This document shows positions 52,591-61,543 of a stretch of 64,000 nt of DNA, piece by piece. This DNA comes from Fluviibacter sp039805725 (GTDB taxonomy: Bacteria; Pseudomonadota; Gammaproteobacteria; Burkholderiales; Rhodocyclaceae), in the NCBI GenBank assembly GCA_039805725.1, contig JBDLTT010000065.1, forward strand, positions 1 through 64,000, in the 5' to 3' direction. The position numbers were made by a program, and so were the translations under genes. Each line of letters starts with the position of its first letter. The first letter of the stretch is position 1. The notes under the pieces were generated by a model. That model was not told the DNA's origin. It did not search any database and saw nothing but the letters and a program-made list of their open reading frames with translations.

Positions 52591-53211
52591 CTATTTTACT
52601 GCAAACCGCCAGCCAGACACCGATATTCCCTGCTCAGCCACTTCGGCAGTCAGCGCCTCGGCGCCAGGTCCTATTATCGTAATTTCCGAACATCGCGCCG
52701 CGAAATCTCTGATTCGCCGCAAGGGCAAGGGACTGCTCCAGGCCAATAACAGACCATTGCCTTCGGCCAAGACGGCCTCCGGTTGCCAGCCGATTCGAAT
52801 CCAGCCTTGGCGTTCGCGGCTGCGCCGAAACTCCTGGTTCAGCACGGAAGTTTCCACCGCACGAGTCAGCGCCACCTGTCTGCTCGACAGCCATTGGGCA
52901 TCATCGACATGGCGTTGCCCCGCGAGGGCTCCCTCATGAACAAGGATCTCATTCTGTCTGCCCAGATCTCGCGCAAATACCACCACAGGCACAAAAAACT
53001 CGGCCGAGAGGTCGCTGGCGGTTCTGAGCCAAAGTGCTGCGTCGTTATCCGCAGCCTTGTTTAATTCCAGTACCGGCACCCCGGCTTGGCGTAACGCCAA
53101 CCGCCAGCAATGACCCGCCTCGTCGTCTGCGGCGACATGCCAGAGTAGACGGGGTGTGGGCACATATTGTCTGCCTAGCGCCTGTGCAATTTCATGGTGT
53201 GATGCCCTCAT
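52591..53211 (-). CDS. Short protein resembling the middle of 2-oxoacid:ferredoxin oxidoreductase alpha subunits
   Basis: A 206-residue soluble protein I cannot name with certainty. WHVAADDEAGHCWRLALRQA, then GVPVLELN...DLSAEFFVPVVVFARD, recalls the aDDPg.hss...R...vPvlep...elSe.f..PVllR run of the thiamine-binding half of indolepyruvate/2-oxoacid ferredoxin oxidoreductases. Near the end, SSPLPLRRIRDFAARCSEIT then IIGPGAEALTAEVAEQG resembles their PLP...i..f....vvVEE...l...v block. The N-terminal start of that domain and the whole C-terminal ThDP-binding half are missing, so catalysis alone is not expected. It is the first gene of the operon leading to folD (6 bases) and is divergent from aceE. 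Start at ATG 53211 is uncertain; the frame extends 29 codons up. Confidence 0.5.
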   Translation of the reverse strand: MRASHHEIAQALGRQYVPTPRLLWHVAADDEAGHCWRLALRQAGVPVLELNKAADNDAALWLRTASDLSAEFFVPVVVFARDLGRQNEILVHEGALAGQRHVDDAQWLSSRQVALTRAVETSVLNQEFRRSRERQGWIRIGWQPEAVLAEGNGLLLAWSSPLPLRRIRDFAARCSEITIIGPGAEALTAEVAEQGISVSGWRFAVK

Positions 53212-53256
53212 GTGGCGATCATGCCACGGTCTAGCCCGGCTGCTTGTAAAGAATGC

Positions 53257-53285
53257 TTGACGTTCTATTGAGGAGCCTCTAGTAT
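53257..53285 (+). promoter_or_regulatory. Likely sigma-70 promoter of aceE-aceF-lpdA
   Basis: TTGACG at 53257-53262 and TAGTAT at 53280-53285 are separated by 17 bases. Transcription would start near 53292, leaving a leader of about 170 bases that holds a second AT-rich box (TATAAA near 53315) and the strong AGGAGGAGG before the ATG. No PdhR gene is seen in the window. Confidence 0.5.
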
Positions 53286-53462
53286 TTTCATATAACAAGA
53301 CGTTGTTTCACATTATAAAACGCTTGAGAGACAAAGCACCAACGCATTTCGGTTGTGCGGCGCGGAACACCGTATACCCACATACCGCTATAGTCAGCTC
53401 AGTTGCTTATTAAAATGCGGTTTGCGGACGTTTAGACCGTATCCGCCACAGGAGGAGGCAGC

Positions 53463-56156
53463 ATGTCGGCAGCAAACGAAAACAATCTCGTTCCGGGTCA
53501 GACTAACGATGCGGACCCGCAGGAAACCCGGGAATGGAAAGACGCGCTGGCTGGCGTGATCAGCAACGAGGGTAATGAGCGCGCCCACTTCCTGATTGAA
53601 ACGCTTATTTCAGAAGCGCGCGAAAAAGGGATCGATATTCCCTACTCAGCCACGACCGAATACGTCAACACGATTCCGACAGCGCTACAGCCCAAGTATC
53701 CGGGCAACGCGGATATGGAGATCAAGATTCACTCCTACATTCGCTGGAACGCCATGGCCATGGTTGTCCGCGCGAATAAACACACCAATGTGGGTGGCCA
53801 CATTGCATCCTTTGCCTCAGCAGCCGCCCTCTACGATGTGGGCTTCTCGCATTTCTGGCACGCGCCGTCCGAGAACCACGATGGCGACCTGATTTTCTTC
53901 CAGGGACACTCGGTTCCCGGGGTTTATGCCCGCGCATTCATGCTGGGCCGTTTTACCGAAGAACAACTGGATCACTTCCGCCAGGAAACGACCGGCAAGG
54001 GCATCTCCTCCTACCCCCACCCATGGCTCATGCCAGACTTCTGGCAATTCCCCACCGTATCGATGGGGCTAGGCCCCATCCAGGCGATCTATCAGGCACG
54101 CTTCATGAAGTATCTGGCGAGCCGTAATCTCATCAATGCCGAAAAAGCGGCGCAACGCAAGGTCTGGGCATTCCTCGGCGATGGCGAAACCGATGAGGTC
54201 GAATCGCTCGGTGCTATCGGCATGGCCGGCCGCGAGAAGCTCGACAACCTGATATTCGTCATCAACTGCAACCTGCAACGCCTCGATGGTCCGGTGCGCG
54301 GTAACGGCAAAATCATTCAGGAGTTGGAATCCGAATTCCGGGGTGCGGGATGGAATGTGATCAAACTGATCTGGGGTACACACTGGGATGCACTCTTCCA
54401 GCGAGATACCAAAGGGTTGATCAAACAACGCATGATGGCTCTTTGTGATGGGGAATATCAAACGTTTAAGGCCAAGGACGGTGCCTATGTTCGCGAGCAT
54501 TTCTTCAACACACCTGAGTTGAAATCTCTGGTCGAAGACTGGACCGACGAAGAAATATGGCAACTCAACCGCGGGGGGCATGACCTGTTCAAGATCTTTG
54601 CAGCCTATGACCATGCTGTGAAGCATCGGGGGCAACCGACGCTAATTCTGGCAAAAACGATCAAAGGCTATGGCATGGGGCAAGCGGGTGAAGCGATGAA
54701 CATCTCGCACCAACAGAAGAAAATGGACAAAGAGCAAATTGCCCGTTTCCGCGACCGCTTCTCGCTTCCGGTCAAGGATGAAGAAATCGAGTCCTTGCCC
54801 TATCTGAAATTTGCGCCAGATTCAGAAGAGTTCAAGTATATGCACGAGTGCCGTATGGCGCTGGGCGGCTTTCTACCCCAACGTCGTCGCATGGCGGAAC
54901 CACTCCCCATACCGCCACTTTCGACTTTTGAAGCACTCTTGAAGTCTTCCGGCGAAGGCCGCGAACTCTCGACAACCATGGCCATAGTCCGCATCATGAA
55001 CATGATGTTGAAAGACAAGCAGATCGGCCGCCACGTCGTTCCCATCGTACCGGATGAATCCCGCACCTTTGGTATGGAAGGCATGTTCCGCGCCGTAGGC
55101 ATCTGGAACCAGGAAGGCCAGAACTATGTCCCCGAAGACCATGATCAGCTCATGTTCTACAAGGAAAGTAAAGACGGCCAGGTCCTGCAGGAAGGCATCA
55201 ACGAAGCCGGCGCCATGAGCGACTGGATCGCCGCGGCGACCTCGTACTCAGTGCATGGCGTCCAAACGATCCCGTTCTATATCTGCTACTCGATGTTCGG
55301 TCTGCAACGCACGATGGATCTGTGCTGGGCCGCTGGCGACCAGCGTGCCCGCGGCTTCCTGATCGGCGGCACTGCCGGCCGGACGACACTGAACGGTGAA
55401 GGTCTGCAGCATGAAGATGGTCACAGCCTACTGCTCGCCAACATGATCCCTAACTGTGTTTCGTATGACCCCACCTTCCAGTATGAGGTCGCTGTCATCA
55501 CTCAGGACGGTATGCGCCGTATGCATCAGGATCAGGAAGATATCTTCTACTACCTGACCGTGATGAACGAAAACTACGAACATCCTGAAATGCCTGCAGG
55601 CGCCGCGCCCGACATCCTCAAAGGGATGTACCTATTTAAGAAGGGCAACGCCGGTAATGGCCCACGTGTGCAATTGCTCGGCTCCGGCACCATCTTCCGT
55701 GAGGTCATCGCTGCGGCTGATCTGCTGCGCAAGGATTGGGGTGTGGAATCCGATCTGTGGGGCTGCCCGAGCTTCAACGAGCTCGCGCGCGATGGCGAAG
55801 ACGTCGAACGCTGGAACATGCTGCACCCAACCGAGCCACAACGCGTATCGCATGTCGAATCCAAACTGGGCGGCACGACCGGTCCGGTGGTGGCGGCGAC
55901 GGACTACATCAAGCTCTACGCTGAACAGATCCGTCCGTTCATCAAGAAACACTTCATTGCCCTGGGCACCAACGGCTTCGGCCGCTCGGATACGCGCGAA
56001 CATCTGCGTCACTTCTTCGAGGTTGATCGTCACTGGGTCACCGTAGCGGCTCTCAAAGCGCTCGCCGACGATGGCACCATCGGCCGTGACAAGGTCGCCG
56101 CTGCCATCCAGAAATACCAGCTGGATCCGAACAAACCAAACCCGATGACGGTCTAA
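53463..56156 (+). CDS. aceE: Pyruvate dehydrogenase E1 component (homodimeric)
   Basis: An 897-residue ThDP enzyme that decarboxylates pyruvate and acylates the lipoyl arms of AceF. The homodimeric bacterial E1 family is shown by GHIASFASAAALYDVGFSHF, HPWLMPDFWQFPTVSMGLGP, the ThDP motif GDGETDEVESLGAIGMAGRE ending in FVINCNLQRLDGPVRGNGK, and GRTTLNGEGLQHEDGHSLLL. Length is normal. AGGAGGAGGCAGC precedes the ATG. Divergent from the ferredoxin-oxidoreductase-like gene. Confidence 0.98.
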   Translation: MSAANENNLVPGQTNDADPQETREWKDALAGVISNEGNERAHFLIETLISEAREKGIDIPYSATTEYVNTIPTALQPKYPGNADMEIKIHSYIRWNAMAMVVRANKHTNVGGHIASFASAAALYDVGFSHFWHAPSENHDGDLIFFQGHSVPGVYARAFMLGRFTEEQLDHFRQETTGKGISSYPHPWLMPDFWQFPTVSMGLGPIQAIYQARFMKYLASRNLINAEKAAQRKVWAFLGDGETDEVESLGAIGMAGREKLDNLIFVINCNLQRLDGPVRGNGKIIQELESEFRGAGWNVIKLIWGTHWDALFQRDTKGLIKQRMMALCDGEYQTFKAKDGAYVREHFFNTPELKSLVEDWTDEEIWQLNRGGHDLFKIFAAYDHAVKHRGQPTLILAKTIKGYGMGQAGEAMNISHQQKKMDKEQIARFRDRFSLPVKDEEIESLPYLKFAPDSEEFKYMHECRMALGGFLPQRRRMAEPLPIPPLSTFEALLKSSGEGRELSTTMAIVRIMNMMLKDKQIGRHVVPIVPDESRTFGMEGMFRAVGIWNQEGQNYVPEDHDQLMFYKESKDGQVLQEGINEAGAMSDWIAAATSYSVHGVQTIPFYICYSMFGLQRTMDLCWAAGDQRARGFLIGGTAGRTTLNGEGLQHEDGHSLLLANMIPNCVSYDPTFQYEVAVITQDGMRRMHQDQEDIFYYLTVMNENYEHPEMPAGAAPDILKGMYLFKKGNAGNGPRVQLLGSGTIFREVIAAADLLRKDWGVESDLWGCPSFNELARDGEDVERWNMLHPTEPQRVSHVESKLGGTTGPVVAATDYIKLYAEQIRPFIKKHFIALGTNGFGRSDTREHLRHFFEVDRHWVTVAALKALADDGTIGRDKVAAAIQKYQLDPNKPNPMTV

Positions 56157-56169
56157 GGGGAAGGCAAAT

Positions 56170-57810
56170 ATGAGTCAACTGATCGATATCAAAGTCCCCG
56201 ACATCGGCGATTTCACCGAAGTTCCCGTCATCGAGGTGTATGTCAAACCCGGCGACGTCATCAAGGTCGACGATGCGCTTGTCACCCTAGAATCTGATAA
56301 AGCCACCATGGATGTCCCGGCCTCTGCCGCCGGTGTCGTCAAGGAAGTACTGGTCAAACTTGGCGACAAAATCGGTGAAGGCACCGTGGTTGTCCGCGTG
56401 GAAGCCAACGATGCCACTATTACGCCACCAGTCGCGGCCGCCGAGCCTGCTCCGGTCACCGCAGCCTCTGCACCCCAAGCGACCGCAGCGACTTCTGCGG
56501 GTGGCATTGTGGACGTCAAGGTGCCGGACATCGGCGACTTCTCGGAAGTACCCGTCATTGAAGTTTTCGTAAAGCCCGGCGATGTCGTCAAGGTCGATGA
56601 CGCACTCGTCACGCTGGAATCCGACAAAGCGACGATGGATGTCCCTTCATCGGCTGCCGGAACCGTCAAGGAAGTACTCGTCAAACTCGGCGATAAAGTC
56701 GGTGAGGGCTCGGTCATCGTACGCCTGGAAAGCAGTGTCGCCACGGCGAGCACCTCGCCCGCAACACCCGCTGCGGCACCGGTCGCCACCCCTCCGGCCA
56801 GCGCACCCGCACCAGCAGCAGCTGCAACTGTGGCCACCGCACCGACCGGTGTCGCCGTTGCCAGCCTTCCCAACATCCCGCTCGGCAGCGCCGTCCACGC
56901 CAGCCCGACGATTCGTGCTTACGCCCGCGAGCTCGGCGTTGATCTGACTCAGGTAAAACCGACCGGTCCCAAGAATCGCATCCTCCGTGAAGACATTACT
57001 GGCTTCGTGAAAGGCGCCATGACCACCGGCGTGATACCGGGCAAAACGCCTGCCGCCAGTGGCGGTGGCGCCGGGCTGGATCTGCTGCCGTGGCCAAAAG
57101 TCGATTTCGCCAAGTTTGGTCCGATCGACGTTCAACCGCTATCGCGGATCAAGAAGATCTCTGGCCAGAACCTGTCGCGCAACTGGGTCATGATTCCGGC
57201 CGTGACGTATCACGAAGATGCCGATATCACCGAACTTGAAGCCTTCCGCGTGCAGCTGAACAAGGAAAACGAAAAGAGCGGCGGCGCCAAACTGACCATG
57301 CTCGCCTTCCTGATCAAGGCCTGCGTCAAAGCCCTGCAGAAGTACCCGGAGTTCAATTCGTCGCTGGATGGCGACAATCTGGTCATGAAGCAATACTTCA
57401 ATATTGCCTTTGCCGCCGACACCCCGAATGGCCTGGTGGTGCCCGTGATTAAAAACGCCGACAAAAAGTCGGTCTTCGATCTGGCCCAAGAATCCGGTGA
57501 CCTCGCCAAGCAGGCACGTGATGGCAAGCTCAAACCGGCCGACATGCAAGGCGCCTGCTTCACCATCTCATCACTAGGCGGTATTGGCGGGACGTACTTT
57601 GCCCCGATTGTGAACGCCCCGGAAGTGGCGATTCTCGGCGTCAACAAGAGCGCCATGAAACCGGTGTGGGACGGCAAGCAGTTTGTACCACGCCTGACAT
57701 TGCCACTCTCGCTCACGGCAGATCACCGCGTGATTGATGGTGCACTGGCCACCCGCTTTAATGTGTATCTCGCTCAACTGCTGGCGGATTTCCGTCGCGT
57801 CGCCCTCTAA
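56170..57810 (+). CDS. aceF: Pyruvate dehydrogenase E2, dihydrolipoyl acetyltransferase
   Basis: A 546-residue E2 core protein. Two lipoyl domains (near residues 3-78 and 117-192) each carry VTLESDKATMDVP with the lipoylated Lys, joined by Ala/Pro-rich linkers. Then come the E1/E3-binding domain (HASPTIRAYARELGVDLTQV) and the catalytic domain with the active site LTADHRVIDGALATRF. Two lipoyl domains are typical for betaproteobacteria. The two lipoyl domains are almost alike in sequence and closely match the one on LpdA. Thirteen bases after aceE. Confidence 0.97.
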   Translation: MSQLIDIKVPDIGDFTEVPVIEVYVKPGDVIKVDDALVTLESDKATMDVPASAAGVVKEVLVKLGDKIGEGTVVVRVEANDATITPPVAAAEPAPVTAASAPQATAATSAGGIVDVKVPDIGDFSEVPVIEVFVKPGDVVKVDDALVTLESDKATMDVPSSAAGTVKEVLVKLGDKVGEGSVIVRLESSVATASTSPATPAAAPVATPPASAPAPAAAATVATAPTGVAVASLPNIPLGSAVHASPTIRAYARELGVDLTQVKPTGPKNRILREDITGFVKGAMTTGVIPGKTPAASGGGAGLDLLPWPKVDFAKFGPIDVQPLSRIKKISGQNLSRNWVMIPAVTYHEDADITELEAFRVQLNKENEKSGGAKLTMLAFLIKACVKALQKYPEFNSSLDGDNLVMKQYFNIAFAADTPNGLVVPVIKNADKKSVFDLAQESGDLAKQARDGKLKPADMQGACFTISSLGGIGGTYFAPIVNAPEVAILGVNKSAMKPVWDGKQFVPRLTLPLSLTADHRVIDGALATRFNVYLAQLLADFRRVAL

Positions 57811-57820
57811 GGAGCCAAGC

Positions 57821-59659
57821 ATGAGCCAAATGATGGACATCAAGGTTCCGGACATCGGCGATTTCACCGACGTCCCCGTGATTGAAGTCTTCGTCAAGCC
57901 CGGCGATGTCATCAAGGTCGACGATGCCCTCGTCACCCTGGAGTCCGATAAAGCTACCATGGATGTGCCAGCCTCTGCCGCTGGCACCGTGAAAGAGGTT
58001 CTCGTCAAAGTCGGTGACAGAATCGGTGAGGGCACCGTGGTCGTTCGTGTAGAGGCCAGCGATGCCCCCACCGCACCGTCGAGTGGTGCCGTGAGCGAAG
58101 ACAATGCGCGAAGCCCAAGCGCTGCTGTACAAACAAGTACTGCAAGCGAGGGGGACAAAGCAATATCGAGCGTAACCGCTGCCCCGACACCGGCAACCGG
58201 CTATACCGGCTCTGTCGACGTTGATTGCGAGATGCTGGTACTCGGTGGAGGCCCTGGTGGTTACTCGGCGGCCTTCCGCGCTGCCGATCTGGGTCTCAAC
58301 ACGGTCATCGTCGAGCGCTACGGCACCTTGGGTGGCGTCTGTCTTAATGTGGGTTGCATTCCCTCCAAGGCGCTCCTCCATATCGCCGGCGTCATGGAAG
58401 AGGTGACCCATCTGCATGAATTGGGCATTGTTGAAATGACCTCAGCCAAGGTATCCGTCGAAAAGCTGCGCGAACACAAAGAGCAGGTCGTCAGCAAACT
58501 GACGGGTGGGCTGGCCGGTATGGCCAAAGGGCGCAAAGTCCAACAGGTTCGAGGCCTTGGCCAATTCATTGATGCGCATCATCTCAGCGTCGACGTCACC
58601 TCCGGTGACGGCCAGAAGACCACCGGCGAGAAGAAGGTGGTTCGCTTCAAGCAGGCCATCATCGCTGCCGGTTCCCAGTCCATCAAACTCCCGTTCATGC
58701 CCGTCGATCCCCGCGTGGTCGACTCGACTGGCGCCTTGGAACTCAAGGATGTGCCAAAACGCATGCTGGTCGTTGGCGGCGGCATCATCGGTCTGGAGAT
58801 GGCCACGGTCTATGCCGCGCTCGGTACCCAGATCGACGTGGTCGAACTCGGGCCCGGCCTGATGCCTGGGGCCGATCGTGATCTGGTGAAGGTCTGGGAA
58901 AAGATGAACCTCTCGCGCTTTAACCGGGTCATGCTCAACACCAAGTGTGTTGCTGCCAAAGCCGAGGCCGCGGGCATTGTCGTTCAGTTTGAAGGAGCGA
59001 ATGGCGCCGAAACACCCGCGGCCGGATCCTACGACCGCGTTCTGGTCGCCGTAGGTCGTTCACCCAACGGTGGCAAGCTGGCCGCCGACAAAGCCGGCGT
59101 CATTGTCGATGAACGCGGCTTCATCAAGGTCGACAACCAGATGCGTACCAATGTGCCGCATATTTTCGCCATTGGTGATCTCGTCGGCCAACCGATGCTG
59201 GCTCACAAGGCTGTCCACGAAGGCCACGTTGCCGCGGAAGTGGCGGCGGGACATAAGCGTGTCTTTGATCCACTACAGATCCCATCGGTTGCCTATACCG
59301 ACCCAGAAGTCGCCTGGGCGGGCTTGACCGAAGACCAGTGCAGGGCCAGTGGCCGCAAGTTCACGAAGGCCGTGTTTCCGTGGGCCGCCTCTGGTCGGGC
59401 GATTGCCAACGGCCGTGATGAAGGCTTTACCAAGCTGTTGTTTGATGCCGAAACACATCGGCTCATCGGTGGTGGCATCGTCGGCACTCATGCCGGCGAT
59501 CTGATCGGCGAAGTCTGCCTAGCGATTGAGATGGGCTGCGATGCGGCGGATATGGGCCACACCATCCACCCGCACCCCACATTGTGCGAATCGGTCGGTC
59601 TGGCGGCTGAAGTGGCTGAGGGTGCCTGTACGGATCTCCCCCCGCAGAAGAAGAAATAG
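57821..59659 (+). CDS. lpdA: Dihydrolipoyl dehydrogenase E3 with N-terminal lipoyl domain
   Basis: A 612-residue flavoprotein. Residues 1-80 are a lipoyl domain (PDIGDFTDVPVIEVFVKPGD, VTLESDKATMDVP), then a Ala/Ser/Thr-rich linker, then the E3 core: FAD site LGGGPGGYSAAFRAADLG, redox-active disulfide GGVCLNVGCIPSKALLH, NAD site VVGGGIIGLEMATVYAALG, and the catalytic His near HPHPTLCESVGLAAE. It reoxidises the dihydrolipoyl arms of AceF. An N-terminal lipoyl domain on E3 is known from Neisseria and betaproteobacteria. AAGGAGCC precedes ATG 57821. Confidence 0.97.
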   Translation: MSQMMDIKVPDIGDFTDVPVIEVFVKPGDVIKVDDALVTLESDKATMDVPASAAGTVKEVLVKVGDRIGEGTVVVRVEASDAPTAPSSGAVSEDNARSPSAAVQTSTASEGDKAISSVTAAPTPATGYTGSVDVDCEMLVLGGGPGGYSAAFRAADLGLNTVIVERYGTLGGVCLNVGCIPSKALLHIAGVMEEVTHLHELGIVEMTSAKVSVEKLREHKEQVVSKLTGGLAGMAKGRKVQQVRGLGQFIDAHHLSVDVTSGDGQKTTGEKKVVRFKQAIIAAGSQSIKLPFMPVDPRVVDSTGALELKDVPKRMLVVGGGIIGLEMATVYAALGTQIDVVELGPGLMPGADRDLVKVWEKMNLSRFNRVMLNTKCVAAKAEAAGIVVQFEGANGAETPAAGSYDRVLVAVGRSPNGGKLAADKAGVIVDERGFIKVDNQMRTNVPHIFAIGDLVGQPMLAHKAVHEGHVAAEVAAGHKRVFDPLQIPSVAYTDPEVAWAGLTEDQCRASGRKFTKAVFPWAASGRAIANGRDEGFTKLLFDAETHRLIGGGIVGTHAGDLIGEVCLAIEMGCDAADMGHTIHPHPTLCESVGLAAEVAEGACTDLPPQKKK

Positions 59660-59685
59660 TCGATCGCTGTTACCCAACCACCGAC

Positions 59686-59725
59686 AAATAAAAACCCCCA
59701 CGCCGGAACGTGGGGGTTTTTATTT
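59686..59725. terminator. Bidirectional terminator between lpdA and the histone-like gene
   Basis: A perfect 17-bp stem (59686-59702 with 59709-59725) around the loop CCGGAA, centred on CCCCCACG/CGTGGGGG with A/T tails on both sides. It gives a T run on either strand, so it ends both the PDH operon and the leftward histone-like gene. Confidence 0.93.
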
Positions 59726-59747
59726 GTTGCTATTGCTCAGAAGCGAC

Positions 59748-60218
59748 TTACTTCTTCTTGGCAACCTTCTTCTTTGCGACCTTCTTCACTGCCTTTTTAG
59801 GGGCGGCTTTTTTGACGGCCTTCTTTGCAACTTTCTTGACAGCCTTCTTGGCGGCCGGCTTCTTGGCGGCAGCTTTCTTAGCAGCTGGGCGCTTAGCGGC
59901 TACCTTCTTCTTGGCGGCTGGCTTCTTGGCGGCAGCTTTCTTAGCGGCTGGGCGCTTGGCGGCTACCTTCTTCTTTGCAGCAACCTTCTTAGCTGCCGGT
60001 TTCTTGGCGGCTACTTTTTTCTTTGCTGCTGGCTTCTTAGCAGCAACCTTCTTCTTAGCTGCCGGTTTCTTGGCGGCTACCTTCTTCGCTGCAGGCTTCT
60101 TAGCAGCAACTTTTTTCTTAGCAGCGGGCTTCTTCTTCGCGGCAGCTTTTTTAGCAGCCGGTTTCTTAGCAGCCAGCGTTGCGGCCAGCGTCGTGAACGA
60201 AGTGGTTTCTGTTGACAT
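59748..60218 (-). CDS. Histone H1-like DNA-binding protein (Lys/Ala/Pro repeats)
   Basis: A 156-residue, very basic protein. After a short polar N-terminus (MSTETTSFTTLAATLA) it is made almost entirely of AAKKPAAKK and KKVAAKK units, ending in KKVAKKKVAKKK. This composition matches the bacterial histone H1-like proteins (HctB/BpH1 type) that condense DNA or modulate expression. There is no folded domain. The length of the repeat array differs among relatives by slippage, so size is not diagnostic. AAGGAGACATAG precedes the ATG. Its complement gives an ORF of Leu/Phe/Ala repeats that is not a gene. Confidence 0.93.
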   Translation of the reverse strand: MSTETTSFTTLAATLAAKKPAAKKAAAKKKPAAKKKVAAKKPAAKKVAAKKPAAKKKVAAKKPAAKKKVAAKKPAAKKVAAKKKVAAKRPAAKKAAAKKPAAKKKVAAKRPAAKKAAAKKPAAKKAVKKVAKKAVKKAAPKKAVKKVAKKKVAKKK

Positions 60219-60471
60219 CTATGTCTCCTTCCAGAAGGGATTTGGTAAGCACAGTTTATACACTTATAGAAGCGTGTAAAGATTTTTTTTTGCATTTCTT
60301 CCATTAATTGAAGAAAGTGTGACATTTTTTTCATGCATGCTTCGAGCGCGATTTCGTATATGCAACTTCACAACGTCTCAACATGGATCGACAAATGATG
60401 TCGTGACAAAAAATTCCGCGGATAATGAGCGGTGTCTTTTTATCGTTTTTATTGTCTATCGAGAGTGCGCC

Positions 60472-61155
60472 ATGTCCCCCGAACAACAAGCCGCCCTAAA
60501 AAAATCCGTCGCCATCGCCGCCGCTGACTATGTTGCCGTTAATCTGCCGAAAGGCTCTATTCTCGGCGTTGGCACAGGGTCGACCGCTAATTTGTTCATC
60601 GATGCACTCGTAAAAATCCGCGAAAAAATCCGTGGCGCGGTTGCCAGTTCGAAAGCGACGGCGGACAAATTAACCGCCATCGGAATCCCGCTGTTTGATC
60701 TGAATGATGTCGATACGATTCCGATCTATGTCGATGGTGCCGACGAGATTGATCCGGGGTTCTCGATGATCAAGGGTGGGGGTGGCGCACTGACCCGAGA
60801 AAAGATCATTGCCGAAGTCGCCGATCAATTTGTGTGCATTGCCGATGACTCTAAATGCGTTCAAACACTCGGTCATTTCCCGCTCCCGATCGAAGTTATT
60901 CCGATGGCGGTTGCCCAAGTGGCTCGCGCTGTTGGCAGGCTTGGCGGACAGCCAACGCTGCGCGAAGGCTTCGTTACCGACAACGGCAACCAGATTCTCG
61001 ACGTTTCCGGCCTCTCGATTAGCGACCCGGTTGTCTTTGAGTCAACGCTCAACCAGATTGTGGGCACGGTCACCAACGGCCTGTTTGCTCGCCGCGGAGC
61101 TGATGTGCTGCTGCTCGGTACCGCTGAAGGCGTAAAAACCAGCCAACGACCCTGA
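60472..61155 (+). CDS. rpiA: Ribose-5-phosphate isomerase A
   Basis: A 227-residue enzyme of the pentose phosphate pathway that interconverts ribose and ribulose 5-phosphate. SILGVGTGSTANLFIDAL, the substrate loop ASSKATADKL, the catalytic VDGADEIDPGFSMIKGGGGAL with TREK, and the C-terminal NGLFARRGADVLLLGTAEGV are present. Length is normal. GAGAG precedes ATG 60472; the 250 bases between it and the histone-like gene hold only the two promoters, AT-rich with a GATAAT, and nothing else recognisable. Confidence 0.97.
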   Translation: MSPEQQAALKKSVAIAAADYVAVNLPKGSILGVGTGSTANLFIDALVKIREKIRGAVASSKATADKLTAIGIPLFDLNDVDTIPIYVDGADEIDPGFSMIKGGGGALTREKIIAEVADQFVCIADDSKCVQTLGHFPLPIEVIPMAVAQVARAVGRLGGQPTLREGFVTDNGNQILDVSGLSISDPVVFESTLNQIVGTVTNGLFARRGADVLLLGTAEGVKTSQRP

Positions 61156-61176
61156 GGCGGTTCATTGAACCAAAAC

Positions 61177-61212
61177 AAAAGGGGCCTGGCACAAGAACCA
61201 GACCCCTTTTTT
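61177..61212. terminator. Terminator between rpiA and yggX
   Basis: AAAAGGGGCCTGG and CCAGACCCCTTTT form a 12-bp stem with one C-A mismatch around CACAAGAA, followed by TTG. A-rich DNA on the other side lets it also end the leftward yggX. Confidence 0.85.
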
Positions 61213-61246
61213 GTTGCTTGCCGTCCCAGTTAGGCGCTGGCTTGTA

Positions 61247-61519
61247 TCAGGCTTTGGGTGGCGAGAATCCTTCTACCTGATCAGCGCCTTCGCCGAAGAA
61301 ATGCTTCTCGCACTGCTCGCGCAAGTATTCGCGGTGACGGGCATCGGCCAGATTCAGACGATTTTCATTGATGATCATCGTCTGCAACTTGATCCACTGC
61401 TGCCAGGCTTCCTTGGAAACCGAATCAAACAGTTTCTTACCCATTGCGCCCGGCATAGGCGCGAAGTCCATACCTTCAGCCTCTTTACCCAATTTAATGC
61501 ATTGAACGGTGCGTGCCAT
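61247..61519 (-). CDS. yggX: Fe(2+)-trafficking protein YggX
   Basis: A 90-residue protein. The start MARTVQCIKLGKEAEGMDFA with Cys7 and the central EAWQQWIKLQTMIINENRLN are diagnostic, with the C-terminal EQCEKHFFGEGADQVEGF region. YggX protects iron-sulfur clusters from oxidants and helps keep free iron low. It is usually paired with mutY; here it follows argA by 24 bases instead. Confidence 0.97.
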   Translation of the reverse strand: MARTVQCIKLGKEAEGMDFAPMPGAMGKKLFDSVSKEAWQQWIKLQTMIINENRLNLADARHREYLREQCEKHFFGEGADQVEGFSPPKA

Positions 61520-61543
61520 ATCCTTATTCCCTGTGAGGTGGTA

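Noticed and set aside
59760..60180. Possible CRISPR-like repeat array
   Set aside because: Repeats are short, imperfect, in frame and code for AAKKPAAKK; no unique spacers.
59526..60279. Leu/Phe/Ala-repeat frames on the plus strand that look like a membrane protein
   Set aside because: They are the complement of the Lys/Ala/Pro repeats of the histone-like gene, which has a good ribosome binding site and a terminator.
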